From positions 1 to 64,000 of the forward strand of contig NW_027017962.1 of the NCBI RefSeq assembly GCF_032854445.1: DNA of 64,000 nt. Reading direction: 5' to 3'. The notes under the pieces were generated by a model. It searched no databases. It was not told the origin of the DNA and saw only the letters and a list, made by a program, of their open reading frames with translations. Made by a program: the position numbers and the translations under genes. This stretch comes from Liolophura sinensis. Lineage: Eukaryota; Mollusca; Polyplacophora; Chitonida; Chitonidae. The stretch's first letter is position 1. Each line of letters opens with the position of its first letter. Shown one piece after another: positions 1-11,427 of this stretch.

Positions 1-525
1 AGATGTACCCACCAAATATTTTAGGGATGGTGCAAAGTCTGGGCACACAATGACACATTACGTGTTTTGGCAGAAGTGTCACTACAGGCCACACACCTCC
101 ATTATTTTCCCTCAGCGACAATGTTAACATTTTGCGCTGAAGCTCAGTCCCAAAAATTTCGTGGCCAATAAGCTTTGGTGCATGCCTAGCCCAGTCTGTG
201 AGAAAGAAGCCATAAAAATCTTGACCCAGGTTAACGGTGAAAATCCTGGACCTTTCTATGCCGGCAGCATAGGTGTGCCTAGCAACGTCAAGGAGACGTC
301 ACTCGCAGCCTCATCACCACCTGTCTCCTTGTGTCTTCTCGCCCAGAATTTCAAACTTTCATCATTAAAACTCATACCCGCTCACAGCTTAGACAATTTC
401 CATCATTTTGATAAATGTAGAAGAAAATCTGCAGACTGGCAGCAAATAAAAAAGACTTTACAGCCTAAATTACAGGGAATTACATTCGTCCCTCCCGAAA
501 AACGTAAGTTGTGTTGGGGGTGTGT

Positions 526-570
526 GTTCATAAGCCAGAGGTCCGTGGATGGAAACGACGCCTTTCTCAC
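526..570 (+). pseudogene. relic of an initiator tRNA-Met 3' half
   Basis: The stretch TTCATAAGCCAGAGGTCCGT and the following bases match the anticodon-to-T-arm part of the true initiator gene at 903-974. The downstream flank (CTTGTTTTGTCTCT) also matches. The 5' half is absent and the T arm has changes. This is an old partial duplication inside the unit, present again in later units. It lacks an A box and should not be functional. Confidence 0.6.
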
Positions 571-675
571 GCTTGTTTTGTCTCTACTGTGCTGTGTAAA
601 ATTCCACTGCCGCAACGATGGCGGGTCACAATTCTCCAGTTTATTGAGCAACTGTCCGTGTGATAAAATACTTGG

Positions 676-747
676 TGCGACGGCCGGGAATCGAACCCGG
701 ATCGACTGCTTGGAAGGCAACCATGCTGACCATTACACCACCGACGC
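676..747 (-). tRNA. tRNA-Gly-TCC: tRNA-Gly(TCC), unit 1
   Basis: Read on minus, a 72-nt cloverleaf starts GCGTCGGTGGTGTAATGG (A box) and has an anticodon loop CTTCCAA with TCC. The T arm carries GGTTCGATTCC (B box) and the discriminator is A. A TTTT run lies just downstream as a Pol III stop. This copy has a T·T mismatch at acceptor pair 4-69; the copies at 7845 and 8920 have T-A there. It may therefore be less stable than its sisters. Confidence 0.9.
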
Positions 748-902
748 AATCTTATAGGATGTGAGATCCAGCCAAGAGGTTTATTTGAACCCTCCTAGTA
801 GTATCTGGCGTTTCTTGTTTGGCACTTTTTGGCTTGTTTTGATCAGATGCAATTGTGACGGTAGTGATTGTGTTGTGTATAGCGCAAACCCTTTCGTCTA
901 AC

Positions 903-974
903 AGCAGAGTGGCGCAGTGGAAGCGTGCTGGGCCCATAACCCAGAGGTCCGTGGATCGAAACCACGCTCTGCTA
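903..974 (+). tRNA. tRNA-iMet-CAT: initiator tRNA-Met(CAT), unit 1
   Basis: A 72-nt gene starting AGCAGAGTGGCGCAGTGG and ending CTCTGCTA. The anticodon stem has the three G-C pairs of initiators (GGGCCCATAACCC). The T loop has ATCGAAA in place of the usual TTCGA, and the acceptor starts A1 with T72. These are hallmarks of eukaryotic initiator tRNA. A TTTT terminator follows within about 10 nt. Confidence 0.96.
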
Positions 975-1828
975 ACACTTGTTTTGTCTCTAGTGTGCTA
1001 TGTAACACTTAATTCTAGCAAGCATGCCTTCTCACAAATCTCCAGTATACTCAACAACGGTCTGTGTGGTAATTGGATTTGTCCAATGTCAGCCCCAAAA
1101 AGAGACATTTCAAAAGCCAGGAGTGATGAAACGTTGTCCGTGTTTGTTCCAGCTTACTCATACACCCGTACTACCCTCAACCACAGAGCATTTTTGTCCA
1201 TATTTAGACAAATCGGATATGTGGGGAAAATATAGCATTTAAAAGCTTTAAAACTGCTCAATCAAGTTCCATGCCAATGCAAACCACATCGCAGATGTAC
1301 CCACCAAATATTTTAGGGATGGTGCAAAGTCTGAGCACACAATGACACATTATGTGTTTTGGCAGAAGTGTCACTACAGGCCACGCACCTCCATTATTTT
1401 CCCTCAGCGACAATGTTAACATTTAACGCTGAAGCTCAGTCCCAAAAATGGGAGAGTGTGCTAGACGCCGAAGTGAACGGACGTGTCGGTTATTTTGTGC
1501 TGTTTACACATTTGTGCAACAACAGCGTTTGTTTTTGAGACTGATTTTTTGGTGATCTGGGAGCCCACAGAGCTTGAGTTTGGCCAGTGGTTACTGTTTG
1601 GTGAAGGGCGTGTGCCCCGTTGGATCAGGTATGTCCAAGCCCGTGTCGTTTTCGCCTGTAAACAGGCCAAGCAGAACTTTGTCTGTGTCAATCTCTACAC
1701 GAAGCAGCCCGGCATTTTCTGCGGCTGTCCAGAGGGACTTTATTACTTTTCTGTCAAGTGTGTTAAATATCAAGACAGAGCTAATAAGTTTTTAGAAGAA
1801 TTATTTAAAGAAACACTTCTATCTCCGC

Positions 1829-2941
1829 GTGTCTACAGTGGCTGGGCATAATGCCCTAGTGAGTAAATCCAATGTTGTTATAAATGGAACGACGTGGTCC
1901 ATTATGCCCGTGTCGTCAGTTTACCTGAATCTGACGGCCCACTGGGCACCGGATGAAATGTCAGATGACACTATCGAGGCAGCTTTGAAACCCTATGGTG
2001 AATGCCTGGGTGTGACGAAACCCAGATTTTCAGACCCGGAGCTCTCACATGTTCGGACAGGTATTCGGATTTACAGATTTAGGTGTCACAAAGTTCGTTA
2101 TGTACCAAATTTTATTAATTTCGGTGGTGACATTGTTATGTTTACCTACCCCGGGCAAACTTATGAATGTCGGAAGTGTGGCCAAAAATCACACAAGGCG
2201 GCAGAGTGTAGAGCACTGTGGTGTTCTAACTGCGACGGTTTCTCCCCCCATGAGAATCCTCATACAGAGAAGGACTGTACAAATCCATGCCGAATGTGTG
2301 ACTCAGGGCTTCATACGGTCAGTGACTGTTGTGCGAGAGCAATGTCGTACGCGGCGCGAGTTAAGGGAAACCTACCGACTATGCGCCAGTATAATAAGGA
2401 AGACGTCGTAAAACAAGATGACATTGATGTTGACGTCAGCGACGATGAAGACCCATTCAACGCACCTGCTATGGAACTGGTTCAAGACAGCGAGGAGAAC
2501 GAAGACGAAATCGACGGGAATGGTGACGACAGCGCCGATGAAGACGTCAGCGACGACAGCGAGTCTGATAAGGAGATGGACGTCCGGGAGAATACTAAGA
2601 ACACCGAAGAAGTGGATGTTGGTGATAATGAAACGTCATCAGCTGTCCCAAGGGTGAAGAATGTGGTCGTGGCTGACGTGCACGCTCCCGACGTGCGTTC
2701 ACCAGTCCCAGTCGAGGAAAAGCGAGCTAAGTTGGACAATGGCAGTACAGCCGAAGAGGCAGCGTCATCTATCCCGCCCAGTTCCCATCCTACTGATTAT
2801 GATGGTGTTGATGCCGATCAGTCGTCAGACTGTATGACGCCGACTCCATCTCAGGAGGGGGACACCATGCTTCTGGAATACAGGAAAAGAAAATCGCTTG
2901 CTTCTCGTGCGAGGCGGGGCCTCCGTGGCTCAGTCGGTTAA
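1829..2941 (+). pseudogene. LINE ORF1, CCHC zinc-knuckle nucleic-acid-binding protein, C-terminus cut by a SINE
   Basis: The open part gives about 370 residues. At residues 113-171 there are three zinc-knuckle-like groups: CRKCGQKSHKAAEC, a wider C-X2-C-X9-H-X4-C, and CRMCDSGLHTVSDC. An acidic, low-complexity tail follows. Proteins of this type bind the LINE RNA in the retrotransposition particle. The last residues read here lie inside the inserted SINE; the original end and stop codon lie beyond the SINE at 3201-3236. Upstream, frame 1574-1795 and a different frame, 1483-1851, are both open, so the true N-terminus was probably broken by a stop or frameshift near 1795-1830. Confidence 0.85.
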
Positions 2942-3166
2942 AGCGCTAGCGCAGCGTAATGACCCAGGAGTCCTCTCACCAATGCGGTCGCTGTGAGTTC
3001 AAGTCCAGCTCATGCTGGCTTCCTCTCCGGCCGTACGTGGGAAGGTCTGCCAGCAACCTGCGGATGGTCGTGGGTTTCCCCCGGGCTCTGCCCGGTTTCC
3101 ACCCACCATAATGCTGGCCGCCGTCGTATAAGTGAAATATTCTTGAGTACGGCGTAAAACACCAAT

Positions 3167-3200
<34 letters not shown>
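2916..3200 (+). mobile_element. tRNA-headed SINE inserted in LINE ORF1
   Basis: The 5' head is tRNA-like, with A box TGGCTCAGTCGG and a B-box-like GAGTTCAAGTCC. The body is the one seen throughout the window (CCATAATGCTGGCCGCCGTC, GTACGGCGTAAAACACCAAT) and it ends in a long A-run. A perfect 13-bp target duplication, TCTCGTGCGAGGC, lies at 2903-2915 and 3201-3213. This is the most complete copy here and gives the reference orientation for all other SINE calls. Confidence 0.95.
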
Positions 3201-3203
<3 letters not shown>

Positions 3204-3263
3204 CGTGCGAGGCAGCGAATGAAAAGAGACAAATGATTTGTAACGTAATTAGGGCTCTCTTAT

Positions 3264-6200
3264 TTGACCACAATGGGTATGTACGCTCTACCTTTACTTA
3301 CTTGTATAATGAGCTTAAATAATATTCGTTTTGGGACTTTAAACATTAATGGTTTACGGGATCCGTCTAAACAAGAACATGTCAAGCAATTTTTTTCGAT
3401 AAAGGAATTGATGTACTATTCTTACAGGAAACACACTTCGAAAACTATAATGACACTAAATATTTGCAAATCCCAGGCGATGCAAGGTGGGCGTATGGGT
3501 CAAATCGAAGTTGTGGGGTGGGAATAATTATTAGGTATTCGGTAGACTGCTTTATACGGAAAATACAGAGGTGCCCTAACGGTCGCTACATAAGCCTTAG
3601 GGTTGAGCTCAACAACACTGCTTTAAACCTTGTTTGTGTATATGCCCCTAATAATCCAAAGGAAAGAAAAGAGTTTATTTCTAATCTAGATAATGTGATG
3701 CAGGGCAGTGAGTTGGTTATTATGGGTGGGGATTTTAATTGTGTTGAGAGCATTGAATTAGATAGAGCTGGCTGTGCCACTAAAGTAAGGAATGATGGAG
3801 TGGACGAAATTAATAATTTGAAAAGAGATTTTGGTATTTGTGATATTTTTAGGAAACTGCATCCGGATAAGAATTGTTACACGTGGTCTAGGCGCCAGTG
3901 TGCCAGTAGATTGGATAGATTTTATATCCCTAACGCTGTGTTTAAGTATGTAACCCAGTGTGATGCTGTACATGTGTCTTTTTCTGATCATTCGTGTTTG
4001 TTTTTTGATATCTCTTTTGAAGATGTCATTTCATGGGGGCCGTTCTACTGGAAGTGTAATACTTCTGTGTTAAATGACACGGAGCTTGTTGATGATATTA
4101 AATCCGTCTTCCATGATATTTTCTCTGTCTGTACAACTGGTCATGCAGATCTAATAGACAGATGGGAGACATTTAAAGGGGAATGTAAAGACAGGATTCG
4201 GAGTTACTGTAAGGAAAAATCTATGAACAAAAAACGTGATTTGTTGGTACTTGAACAAGAATTAAATGCGTTGAAATCTAGTCCAATCATTAACTGTGAG
4301 CGTATTGACAATGTGAAAAAGACTCTAAATGCCCTTTATAAGTCGAATCATGCGGGAGCGGTTATCCGTGCTAAAGCTGTTCATTTTGATCAGGGAGAAA
4401 AACCAACCAAATATTTCATTAGACGAGAAGTTGGTAGGGGCAGAAAGAAGATGATCAAAAGTATTACTTGTCATATTGATTCTTCAATATCCCATGAATC
4501 TCAGGAAGGTATTGCTAAGTGTATAAGGTCGTATTATATGAAATTGTATACTGAACAAGATACTGACTCCTCCATTCAAGATGAGTTCTTGTCATCGCTT
4601 CCGATGTTAAATGACGATTGTAAAACTGCCTGCGAAGGCCTTTTGACTGAACAGGAGTTGTTTTTTGCAGTAAAAAATATGTCTAAAAACCGTTCGCCGG
4701 GATGCGACGGTTTGCCAGCAGAGTTTTATGTACAATTTGGGCCACTGTTTTCGGGTGTGTTTACGGATGTAGTTAATCACTGTTTTAACTTGGGTAGATT
4801 AAGTAATTCACAGCGTTCTGGGTTAATCACACTATTATGTAAGGTCCCCGACAATGCCGAAAGCATAAAAAACTGGAGGCCAATTAGCTTACTAAATGTA
4901 GATTATAAGATTGTTTCTAAAGCTTTGTGCAATCGGTTAAAAAATGTGATCGATACAGTTGTACTTCAGAATCAGACATGTGGAATACCAGGCCGAAGTA
5001 TTTTTGACAACCTTCACTTATTACGAAATACATATGATTATGTTGAACAAAAAGATTTAAAAGGATGCTTTCTTAACTTAGACCAGGAGAAAGCCTTTGA
5101 CAGAGTAGACTGGTCATTTTTTGTTCAAATGTTTAGAGAAATTTAACTTCGGACCCGACTTTTGTAAGTGGGTGCAATTATTATATACTGACATTACAAG
5201 TAGTGTTATTGTGAACGGGCACATAACAGAAGAATTTAAACTGAGTCGAGGTGTCCGACAGGGTTGTTCTTTGTCACCATTATTGTATGTTTTGTCCTTA
5301 GAGCCCTTTATAGCCGCCATTAGAAACAATGACGAAATTAATGGTGTACGGTTACCCGGCACAAATAAGGAAACAAGAGTGTCGGCATTTGCAGATGATA
5401 CGACTGCAATTTTATCTGAAGTGAGTTCTGTTCCGCATGTAATTAAACTAGCAGAAAGTTATGGAAAAGCCTCAGGAGCAAAACTCAACTTGTTGAAAAG
5501 CACGGTTCTTCCCATTGGTAGCTGGGACGAAACTAACGTGCACAGTGGTGGGCTTAACATCACTACAAATTCAAAGATTTGTGGGGTATTTTTTGGACCA
5601 GATCAAACAGAACTCAATTCTGAGCGTGTTTTAAGTAAGGTAAAGAAGCATGTATCAGCATGGAATGGAAGATATTTGACCCTACGGGGGAGGTCTGTGT
5701 TAATTAATACAGTTGCTTTAGCTGTTTTATGGTTTTCTGCACAGTGTACTCTGTTGCCACCTAAATGTGTCAATCAATGTTCCCAAACTGTGTTCAGATT
5801 TTTGTGGGATAACAAGCCCGAAAGTTTGAAGAGAGTTGTCGTACATAATAAAATAGGGAATGGAGGTCTAAACGTACATAATATAGAATGTAAAATAAAA
5901 GCACTTGTTACTCGGCATGTTTTAAAATTAATTCATGGAACAACAGCGGAATGGAAATACTTTGCCATCTATTGGTTGGGTTTACCCCTAAGACATGTTT
6001 GTCGTGAATTCTGTCGTTCCAATGTCCCACATTCTGAAAACATTCCACCTTTTTATAGACTGGCCTTGAGCGCCTGGAGAGAATTTACCACAGGTGTACA
6101 GCAACCTGTAACATTGTGTTCAAGCAGGCATATTTATGAATATTTTGTAACAAAAATAGTACATTGTCCAAGAGCAATGGTGTCTATGCCGCATTTGGAC

Positions 6201-6821
6201 TGGGTTAGAATATGGAAAACTGTTTTTCATCAATTCTTAGATCACAACTTGGTCAACTTCAGTTACAAGTTGGTTCATGACATTTTGCCCGTTAAGGAAA
6301 AACTTCTTAGGAGAAATGTAGCCACCGATGACTTGTGTGTTTTTTGCTCCCTGTCTGAAACTCGGCAACATCTGTTTGTACAATGTAAAATCGTTCAGGA
6401 TGTGTTTAATGACTTTAACCGGATATTTGTTTTGTTTGCGAACTACCTACCAAATATGGACTCGGAAACATTAATTTACAAGGTATTCAATTCCACTTTT
6501 AACCAGGAAGTTAGAGCTGTGATGGTGTATGTCATATGTGTTCTTCAGTTTAGTATTTGGTGTGCACGCAACGACATAATATTTCAGAAAAAAAACAGGG
6601 ATTCTGTTGGTATTGTTAAGGCCGCCAAAGGAATAATTAAAACCCGTATTCATGTTGACTTTTTTCGACTAGACAGGCCATCTTTCGAGAAAATCTGGTG
6701 TATAAACAAAGTCTTCTGTACATTACGGAATGATAAATTAGTGTATTTATTGAAATTAGCAGCTAATGTCCAATTGTTCTATTCACAAAGCAGTCATCTT
6801 TTCTGTGATATTTTATTTTAA
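3264..6821 (+). pseudogene. LINE ORF2, APE endonuclease and reverse transcriptase, frameshifted
   Basis: Three overlapping frames make up one protein: 3264-3527, 3464-5146 and 5121-6821. The endonuclease part shows IRFGTLNINGLR at the start, GGDFNCVES and FSDHSCLFFDI. The RT part follows (SPGCDGLPAEFY, the core near 5390 with FADD). A C-terminal knuckle CVFCSLSETRQHLFVQC is also typical of L1-type ORF2. One frameshift lies near a T-run at about 3390, the second at about 5120-5146. The protein would nick DNA and prime reverse transcription; with these breaks it cannot be made whole. Confidence 0.93.
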
Positions 6822-7844
6822 TTAAGACTGCCTTGTGATTTCAAAAGTTTGTGATAGCCGGGTATTGTGAAATCTTGTGTATTTGATGACAATCTGGGAA
6901 TAAATTCAACAATTTTCAAAAAAAAAAAAACAACGGTCTGTGTGGTAATTGGATTTGTCCAATGTCAGCCCCAAAAAGAGACATTTCAAAAGCCAGGAGT
7001 GATGAAACGTTGTCCGTGTTTGTTCCAGCTTACTCATACACCCGTACTACCCTCAACCACAGAGCATTTTTGTCGATATTTAGACAAATCGGATATGTGG
7101 GGAAAATATAGCACATAAAAGTTTTAAAACTGCTCAATCAAGTTCCATGCCAATGCAAACCACATCGCAGATGTACCCACCAAATATTTTAGGGATGGTG
7201 CAAAGTCTGGGCAAACAATGACACATTACGTGTTTTGGCACAAGTGTCACTACAGGCCACGCACCTCCATTATTTTCCCTCAGCGACAATGTTAACATTT
7301 AGCGCTGAAGCTCAGTCCCAAAAATTTCGTGGCCAATAAGCTTTGGTGCATGCCTAGCCCAGTCTGTGAGAAAGAAGCCATAAAAATCTTGACCCAGGTT
7401 AACGGTGAAAATCCTGGACCTTTCTATGCCGGCAGCATAGGTGTGCCTAGCAACGTCAAGGAGACGTCACTCGCAGCCTCATCACCACCTGTCTCCTTGT
7501 GTCTTCTCGCCCAGAATTTCAAACTTTCATCATTAAAACTCATACCCGCTCACAGCTTAGACAATTTCCATCATTTTGATACCTGTAGAAGAAAATCTGC
7601 AGACTGGCAGTAAATAAAAAAAGACTTTACAGCCTAAATTACAGGGAATTACATTCGTCCCTCCCGAAAAACGTAAGTTGTGTTGGGGGTGTGTGTTCAT
7701 AAGCCAGAGGTCCGTGGATGGAAACGACGCTTTTCTCACGCTTGTTTTGTCTCTACTGTGCTGTGTAAAATTCCACTGCCGCAACGATGGCGGGTCACCA
7801 TTCTAAAGTTTATTGAGCAACTGTCCGTGTGATAAAATACTTGG

Positions 7845-7916
7845 TGCGTCGGCCGGGAATCGAACCCGGATCGACTGCTTGGAAGGCAACCATGCTGACC
7901 ATTACACCACCGACGC
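7845..7916 (-). tRNA. tRNA-Gly-TCC: tRNA-Gly(TCC), third unit
   Basis: Same 72-nt gene as at 676, with a fully paired acceptor stem (GCGTCGG with CCGACGC). Anticodon loop CTTCCAA, B box GGTTCGATTCC and a downstream TTTT on minus are all present. Looks functional. Confidence 0.95.
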
Positions 7917-8082
7917 AATCTTATAGGATGTGAGATCCAGCCAAGAGGTTTATTTGAACCCTCCTAGTAGTATCTGGCGTTTCTTGTTTGGCACTTTTTG
8001 GCCAAAGACGGGCTTGTTTTGATCAGATACAATTGTGCCGGTAGTGATTGTGTTGTGTATAGCGCAGACTCTTTCGTTTAAC

Positions 8083-8154
8083 AGCAGAGTGGCGCAGTGG
8101 AAGCGTGCTGGGCCCATAACCCAGAGGTCCGTGGATCGAAACCACGCTCTGCTA
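8083..8154 (+). tRNA. tRNA-iMet-CAT: initiator tRNA-Met(CAT), third unit
   Basis: Identical over 72 nt to the gene at 903-974, including the GGGCCCATAACCC anticodon stem and the initiator ATCGAAA T loop. TTTT follows. Looks functional. Confidence 0.96.
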
Positions 8155-8919
8155 ACACTTGTTTTGTCTCTAGTGTGCTATGTAACACTCAATTCTCGCA
8201 ACCATGCCTTGTCACAAATCCCCAGTATACTCAACAACGGTCTGTGTGGTAATTGGATTTGTCCAATGTCAGCCCCAAAAAGAGACATTTCAAAAGCCAG
8301 GAGTGATGAAACGTTGCCCGTGTTTGTTCCAGGTTACTCATACACCCGTACTACCCTCAACCACAGAGCATTTTTGTCGATATTTAGACAAATCGGATAA
8401 GTGGGGAAAATATAAGCTTTGGTGCATACCTACCCCAGTCTGTGAGAAAGAAGCCATAAAAATCTTGACCCAGGTTAACGGTGAAAATCCTGGACCTTTC
8501 TATGCCGGCAGCATAGGTGTGCCTAGCAACGTCAAGGAGACGTCACTCGCAGCCTCATCACCACCTGTCTCCTTGTGTCTTCTCGCCCAGAATTTCAAAC
8601 TTTCATCATTAAAACTCATACCCGCTCACAGCTTAGACAATTTCCATCATTTTGATACCTGTAGAAGAAAATCTGCAGACTGGCAGCAAATAAAAAAGAC
8701 TTTACAGCCTAAATTACAGGGAATTACATTCGTCCCTCCCGAAAAACGTAAGTTGTGTTGGGGGTGTGTGTTCATAAGCCAGAGGTCCGTGGATGGAAAC
8801 GACGCTTTTCTCACGCTTGTTTTGTCTCTACTGTGCTGTGTAAAATTCCACTGCCGCAACGATGGCGGGTCACAATTCTCCAGTTTATTGAGCAACTGTC
8901 CGTGTGATAAAAGGCTTGG

Positions 8920-8991
8920 TGCGTCGGCCGGGAATCGAACCCGGATCGACTGCTTGGAAGGCAACCATGCTGACCATTACACCACCGACGC
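8920..8991 (-). tRNA. tRNA-Gly-TCC: tRNA-Gly(TCC), fourth (shortened) unit
   Basis: Intact 72-nt cloverleaf with fully paired acceptor stem and TCC anticodon. Downstream on minus the flank reads CCAAGCCTTTTATC, so the T-run needed for Pol III is kept although the spacer has changed. Confidence 0.95.
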
Positions 8992-9157
8992 AATCTTATA
9001 GGATGTGAGATCCAGCCAAGCGGTTTATTTAAACCCTCCTAGTAGTATCTGGCGTTTCTTGTTTGGCACTTTTTAGCCAAAGACGGGCTTGTTTTGATCA
9101 GATGCAATTGTGCCGGTAGTGATTGTGTTGTGTATAGCGCAGATCCTTTCGTTTAAC

Positions 9158-9229
9158 AGCAGAGTGGCGCAGTGGAAGCGTGCTGGGCCCATAACCCAGA
9201 GGTCCGTGGATCGAAACCACGCTCTGCTA
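9158..9229 (+). tRNA. tRNA-iMet-CAT: initiator tRNA-Met(CAT), fourth unit
   Basis: Again identical over 72 nt to the first copy. The flank after the gene has TAATTGTTTTGTC rather than CACTTGTTTTGTC, so the unit is not simply a duplicate of its neighbour. Looks functional. Confidence 0.96.
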
Positions 9230-10231
9230 ATAATTGTTTTGTCTCTAGTGTGCTATGTAACACTCAATTCTCGCAACCATGCCTTGTCACAAATCTCCAG
9301 TATACTCAACAACGGTTTGTGTGGTAATTGGATTTGTCCAATGTCAGCCCCAAAAAGAGACATTTCAAAAGCCAGGAGTGATGAAACGTTGTCCGTGTTT
9401 GTTCCAGCTTACTCATACACCCGTACTACCCTCAACCACAGAGCATTTTGTCGATATTTAGACAAATCGGATATGTGGGGAAAATATAGCATTTAAAAGC
9501 TTTAAAACTGCTCAGTCAAGTTCCATGCCAATGCAAACCACATCGCAGATGTACCCACCAAATATTTTAGGGATGGTGCAAAGTCTGAGCACACAATGAC
9601 ACATTACGTGTTTTGGCACAAGTGTCACTACAGGCCACACACCTCCATTATTTTCACTCAGCGACAATGTTAACATTTAGCGCTGTAGCTCAGTCCCAAA
9701 AACTTCGTGGCCAATAAACTTTGGTGCGTACCTAGCCCAGTCTGTGAGAAAGAAGCCATAAAAATCTTGACCCAGGTTAACGGTGAAAATCCTGGACCTT
9801 TCTATGCCGGCAGCATAGGTGTGCCTAGCAACGTCAAGGAGACGTCACTCGCAGCCTCATCACCACCTGTCTCCTTGTGTCTTCTCGCCCAGAATTTCGA
9901 ACTTTCATCATTAAAACTCATGCCCGCTCACAGCTTAGACAAATTCCATCGTTTTGATGCCTGTACTAGAAAATCTGCAGACTGGCAGCAAAAAAACAAT
10001 AAAACACTTTACAGCCTCAATTACAGGGAATTACATTTGTGCCCCCCCCCCCCCCCCCCCCTAAAAAATTAGTTTTGATGGGGGTGTGTGTTTTTAAGCC
10101 AGAGGTCCGTGGACCGAAACGACGCTTTTCTTACGCTTGTTTAATCTCCTCTGTGCTGTGTGAAATTCAACTACCACAGCGATGGCGTGTCACCACTCTC
10201 CAGTTTATTGAGCAACTGTCTGTGTGATAAA

Positions 10232-10301
10232 AGAACCCAGATCGACTGTAACAGATCGACTGCTTGGAAGGCAACCATGCTGACCATTACACCACCGACG
10301 C
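10232..10301 (-). pseudogene. broken tRNA-Gly(TCC)
   Basis: The 5' acceptor, D arm and TCC anticodon arm are kept. The 3' part is rearranged: GATCGACTG appears twice with TAACA between, and the B box and 3' acceptor strand are missing. It lacks a complete internal promoter and cannot fold as a tRNA. Confidence 0.85.
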
Positions 10302-10467
10302 AATCTTACAGGATGTGAGATCCAGCCAAGAGGTTTATTTGAACCCCCCTAGTAGTATCTGGCGTTTCTTGTTTGGCACTTTTTGGCGAAAGACGGGCTT
10401 TTTTTTATCAGATGCAATTGTGCCGTTAGTGATTGTGTTGTGTATAGCGCAGACCCTTTCGTCTTAC

Positions 10468-10539
10468 AGCAGAGTTGTGCATTGGAATCGTGCTGGGCCT
10501 ATAACCCAGAGGTCCGTGGATCGAAACCACGCTCTGCTA
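10468..10539 (+). pseudogene. degenerate initiator tRNA-Met, anticodon now TAT
   Basis: 72 nt aligned end to end with the intact copies. The A box is changed (TTGTGCATTGG for TGGCGCAGTGG) and the anticodon loop reads CCTATAA, so CAT became TAT. Stem and initiator T-arm features remain. The A-box changes and the position in the decayed edge of the array favour a pseudogene over a new isoacceptor. Confidence 0.75.
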
Positions 10540-11385
10540 ACTCTTGTTTTGTCTCTAGTGTGCTATGTGAAACTCAATTCTGGCAACCATGTCACAAATC
10601 TCCAGTATACTCAACATCTCTCTGTGTGTTAATTGGATTTGTCCAATGTCAGCCCCAAAAAAGAGACATTTCAAAAGGCAGGACTGATGAAACGTTGTCC
10701 GTGTTTGTTCCAGCTAACTCATACACCCGTAATACCCTCAACCACAGAAAGCATTTTTGTCGATATTTAGACAAAACGGAGATGTGGGGAAAATATCGCA
10801 CTTAAAATATCTAAAGCTGCTAAATTATACTCCATGTCAGTGCAAACCACATCGCAGACATACCCACCAGATATTATCGGCATACTGCCAAATGTGAGTA
10901 CACAGTGACATATTACGTGTTTTGGCACAAGTGTCACTACAGGCCGCACACCTCCATTATTTTCCCTCAGCGACAATGTTAACATTTATCGCTGAAGCTC
11001 AGTCAAAAAAATTCCGTGGCCAATAAGCTTTGGTGCATGCCTAGCCCAGTCTGTGAGAAAGAAGCCATAAAAATCTTGACCCAGGTTAACGGTGAAAATC
11101 CTGGACCTTTCTATGCCGGCAGCATAGGTGTGCCTAGCAACGTCAAGGAGACGTCACTTGCAGCCTCATCACCACCTGTCTCCTTGTGTCTTCTCGCCCA
11201 GAATTTCGAACTTTTATCATTAAAACTCATACCCGCTTACAGCGTATACATTTTCCATCATTTTGATAACAAGCATGCACCTGTCCACGAAAATCGGCAC
11301 ACTGGCAAAAGACTTTACAGCCTAAATTACAGGGAATTACATTCGTCCCCCCCCCGAAAAACGTAAGTTGTGATAGGGGTGTGTG

Positions 11386-11427
11386 TTCATTACCCAGAGG
11401 CCCGTGGATCGAAACGACGCTCTGCTA
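11386..11427 (+). pseudogene. initiator tRNA-Met 3'-half relic, best preserved copy
   Basis: Corresponds to the unit-internal relic at 526-570, but here CCCAGAGG, GTGGATCGAAAC and CTCTGCTA are still recognisable. It shows that the relic began as a real initiator tRNA fragment. No A box; not functional. Confidence 0.65.

Larger units (their letters stand above)
1..1448. repeat. tRNA array 1, first unit and start of second
   Basis: Sequence beginning at 1 recurs at 1293 almost unchanged, giving a unit of about 1292 bp. The unit holds a minus-strand tRNA-Gly(TCC), then about 155 bp on a plus-strand initiator tRNA-Met, separated by non-coding spacer. The second unit stops at 1448, in the run ending CCCAAAAAT, where LINE sequence begins. 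Open frames in the spacer recur with the unit, cross tRNA genes and show no protein family, so I do not call them genes. Confidence 0.92.
1449..6926 (+). mobile_element. L1/Tx1-like non-LTR retrotransposon (LINE), near full length, dead
   Basis: About 5.5 kb, beginning where tandem-array sequence stops after CCCAAAAAT and ending in an A-run at about 6919. It has a 5' region, a CCHC-knuckle ORF1, an ORF2 with APE-type endonuclease plus reverse transcriptase, and a short 3' UTR. RT signatures (RPISLLNVDYKIVSKAL, LDQEKAFDRVDW, RGVRQGC, FADDTT) place it in the L1/Tx1 group by family knowledge. Two frameshifts in ORF2, a probable break upstream in ORF1 and a SINE at 2916-3200 make it non-autonomous. 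The flanks come from different points of the array unit, so no target-site duplication is visible. Confidence 0.93.

Noticed and set aside
161-757. 198-codon open frame in array 1, repeated near 7329 and 8204
   Set aside because: It crosses the tRNA-Gly gene antisense, recurs only because the unit is tandem, breaks at different places in each copy and shows no domain.
10468-10539. A new tRNA-Ile(TAT) evolved from the initiator
   Set aside because: The A box is damaged, the body is still that of an initiator, and the neighbouring Gly gene is broken; a pseudogene is simpler.
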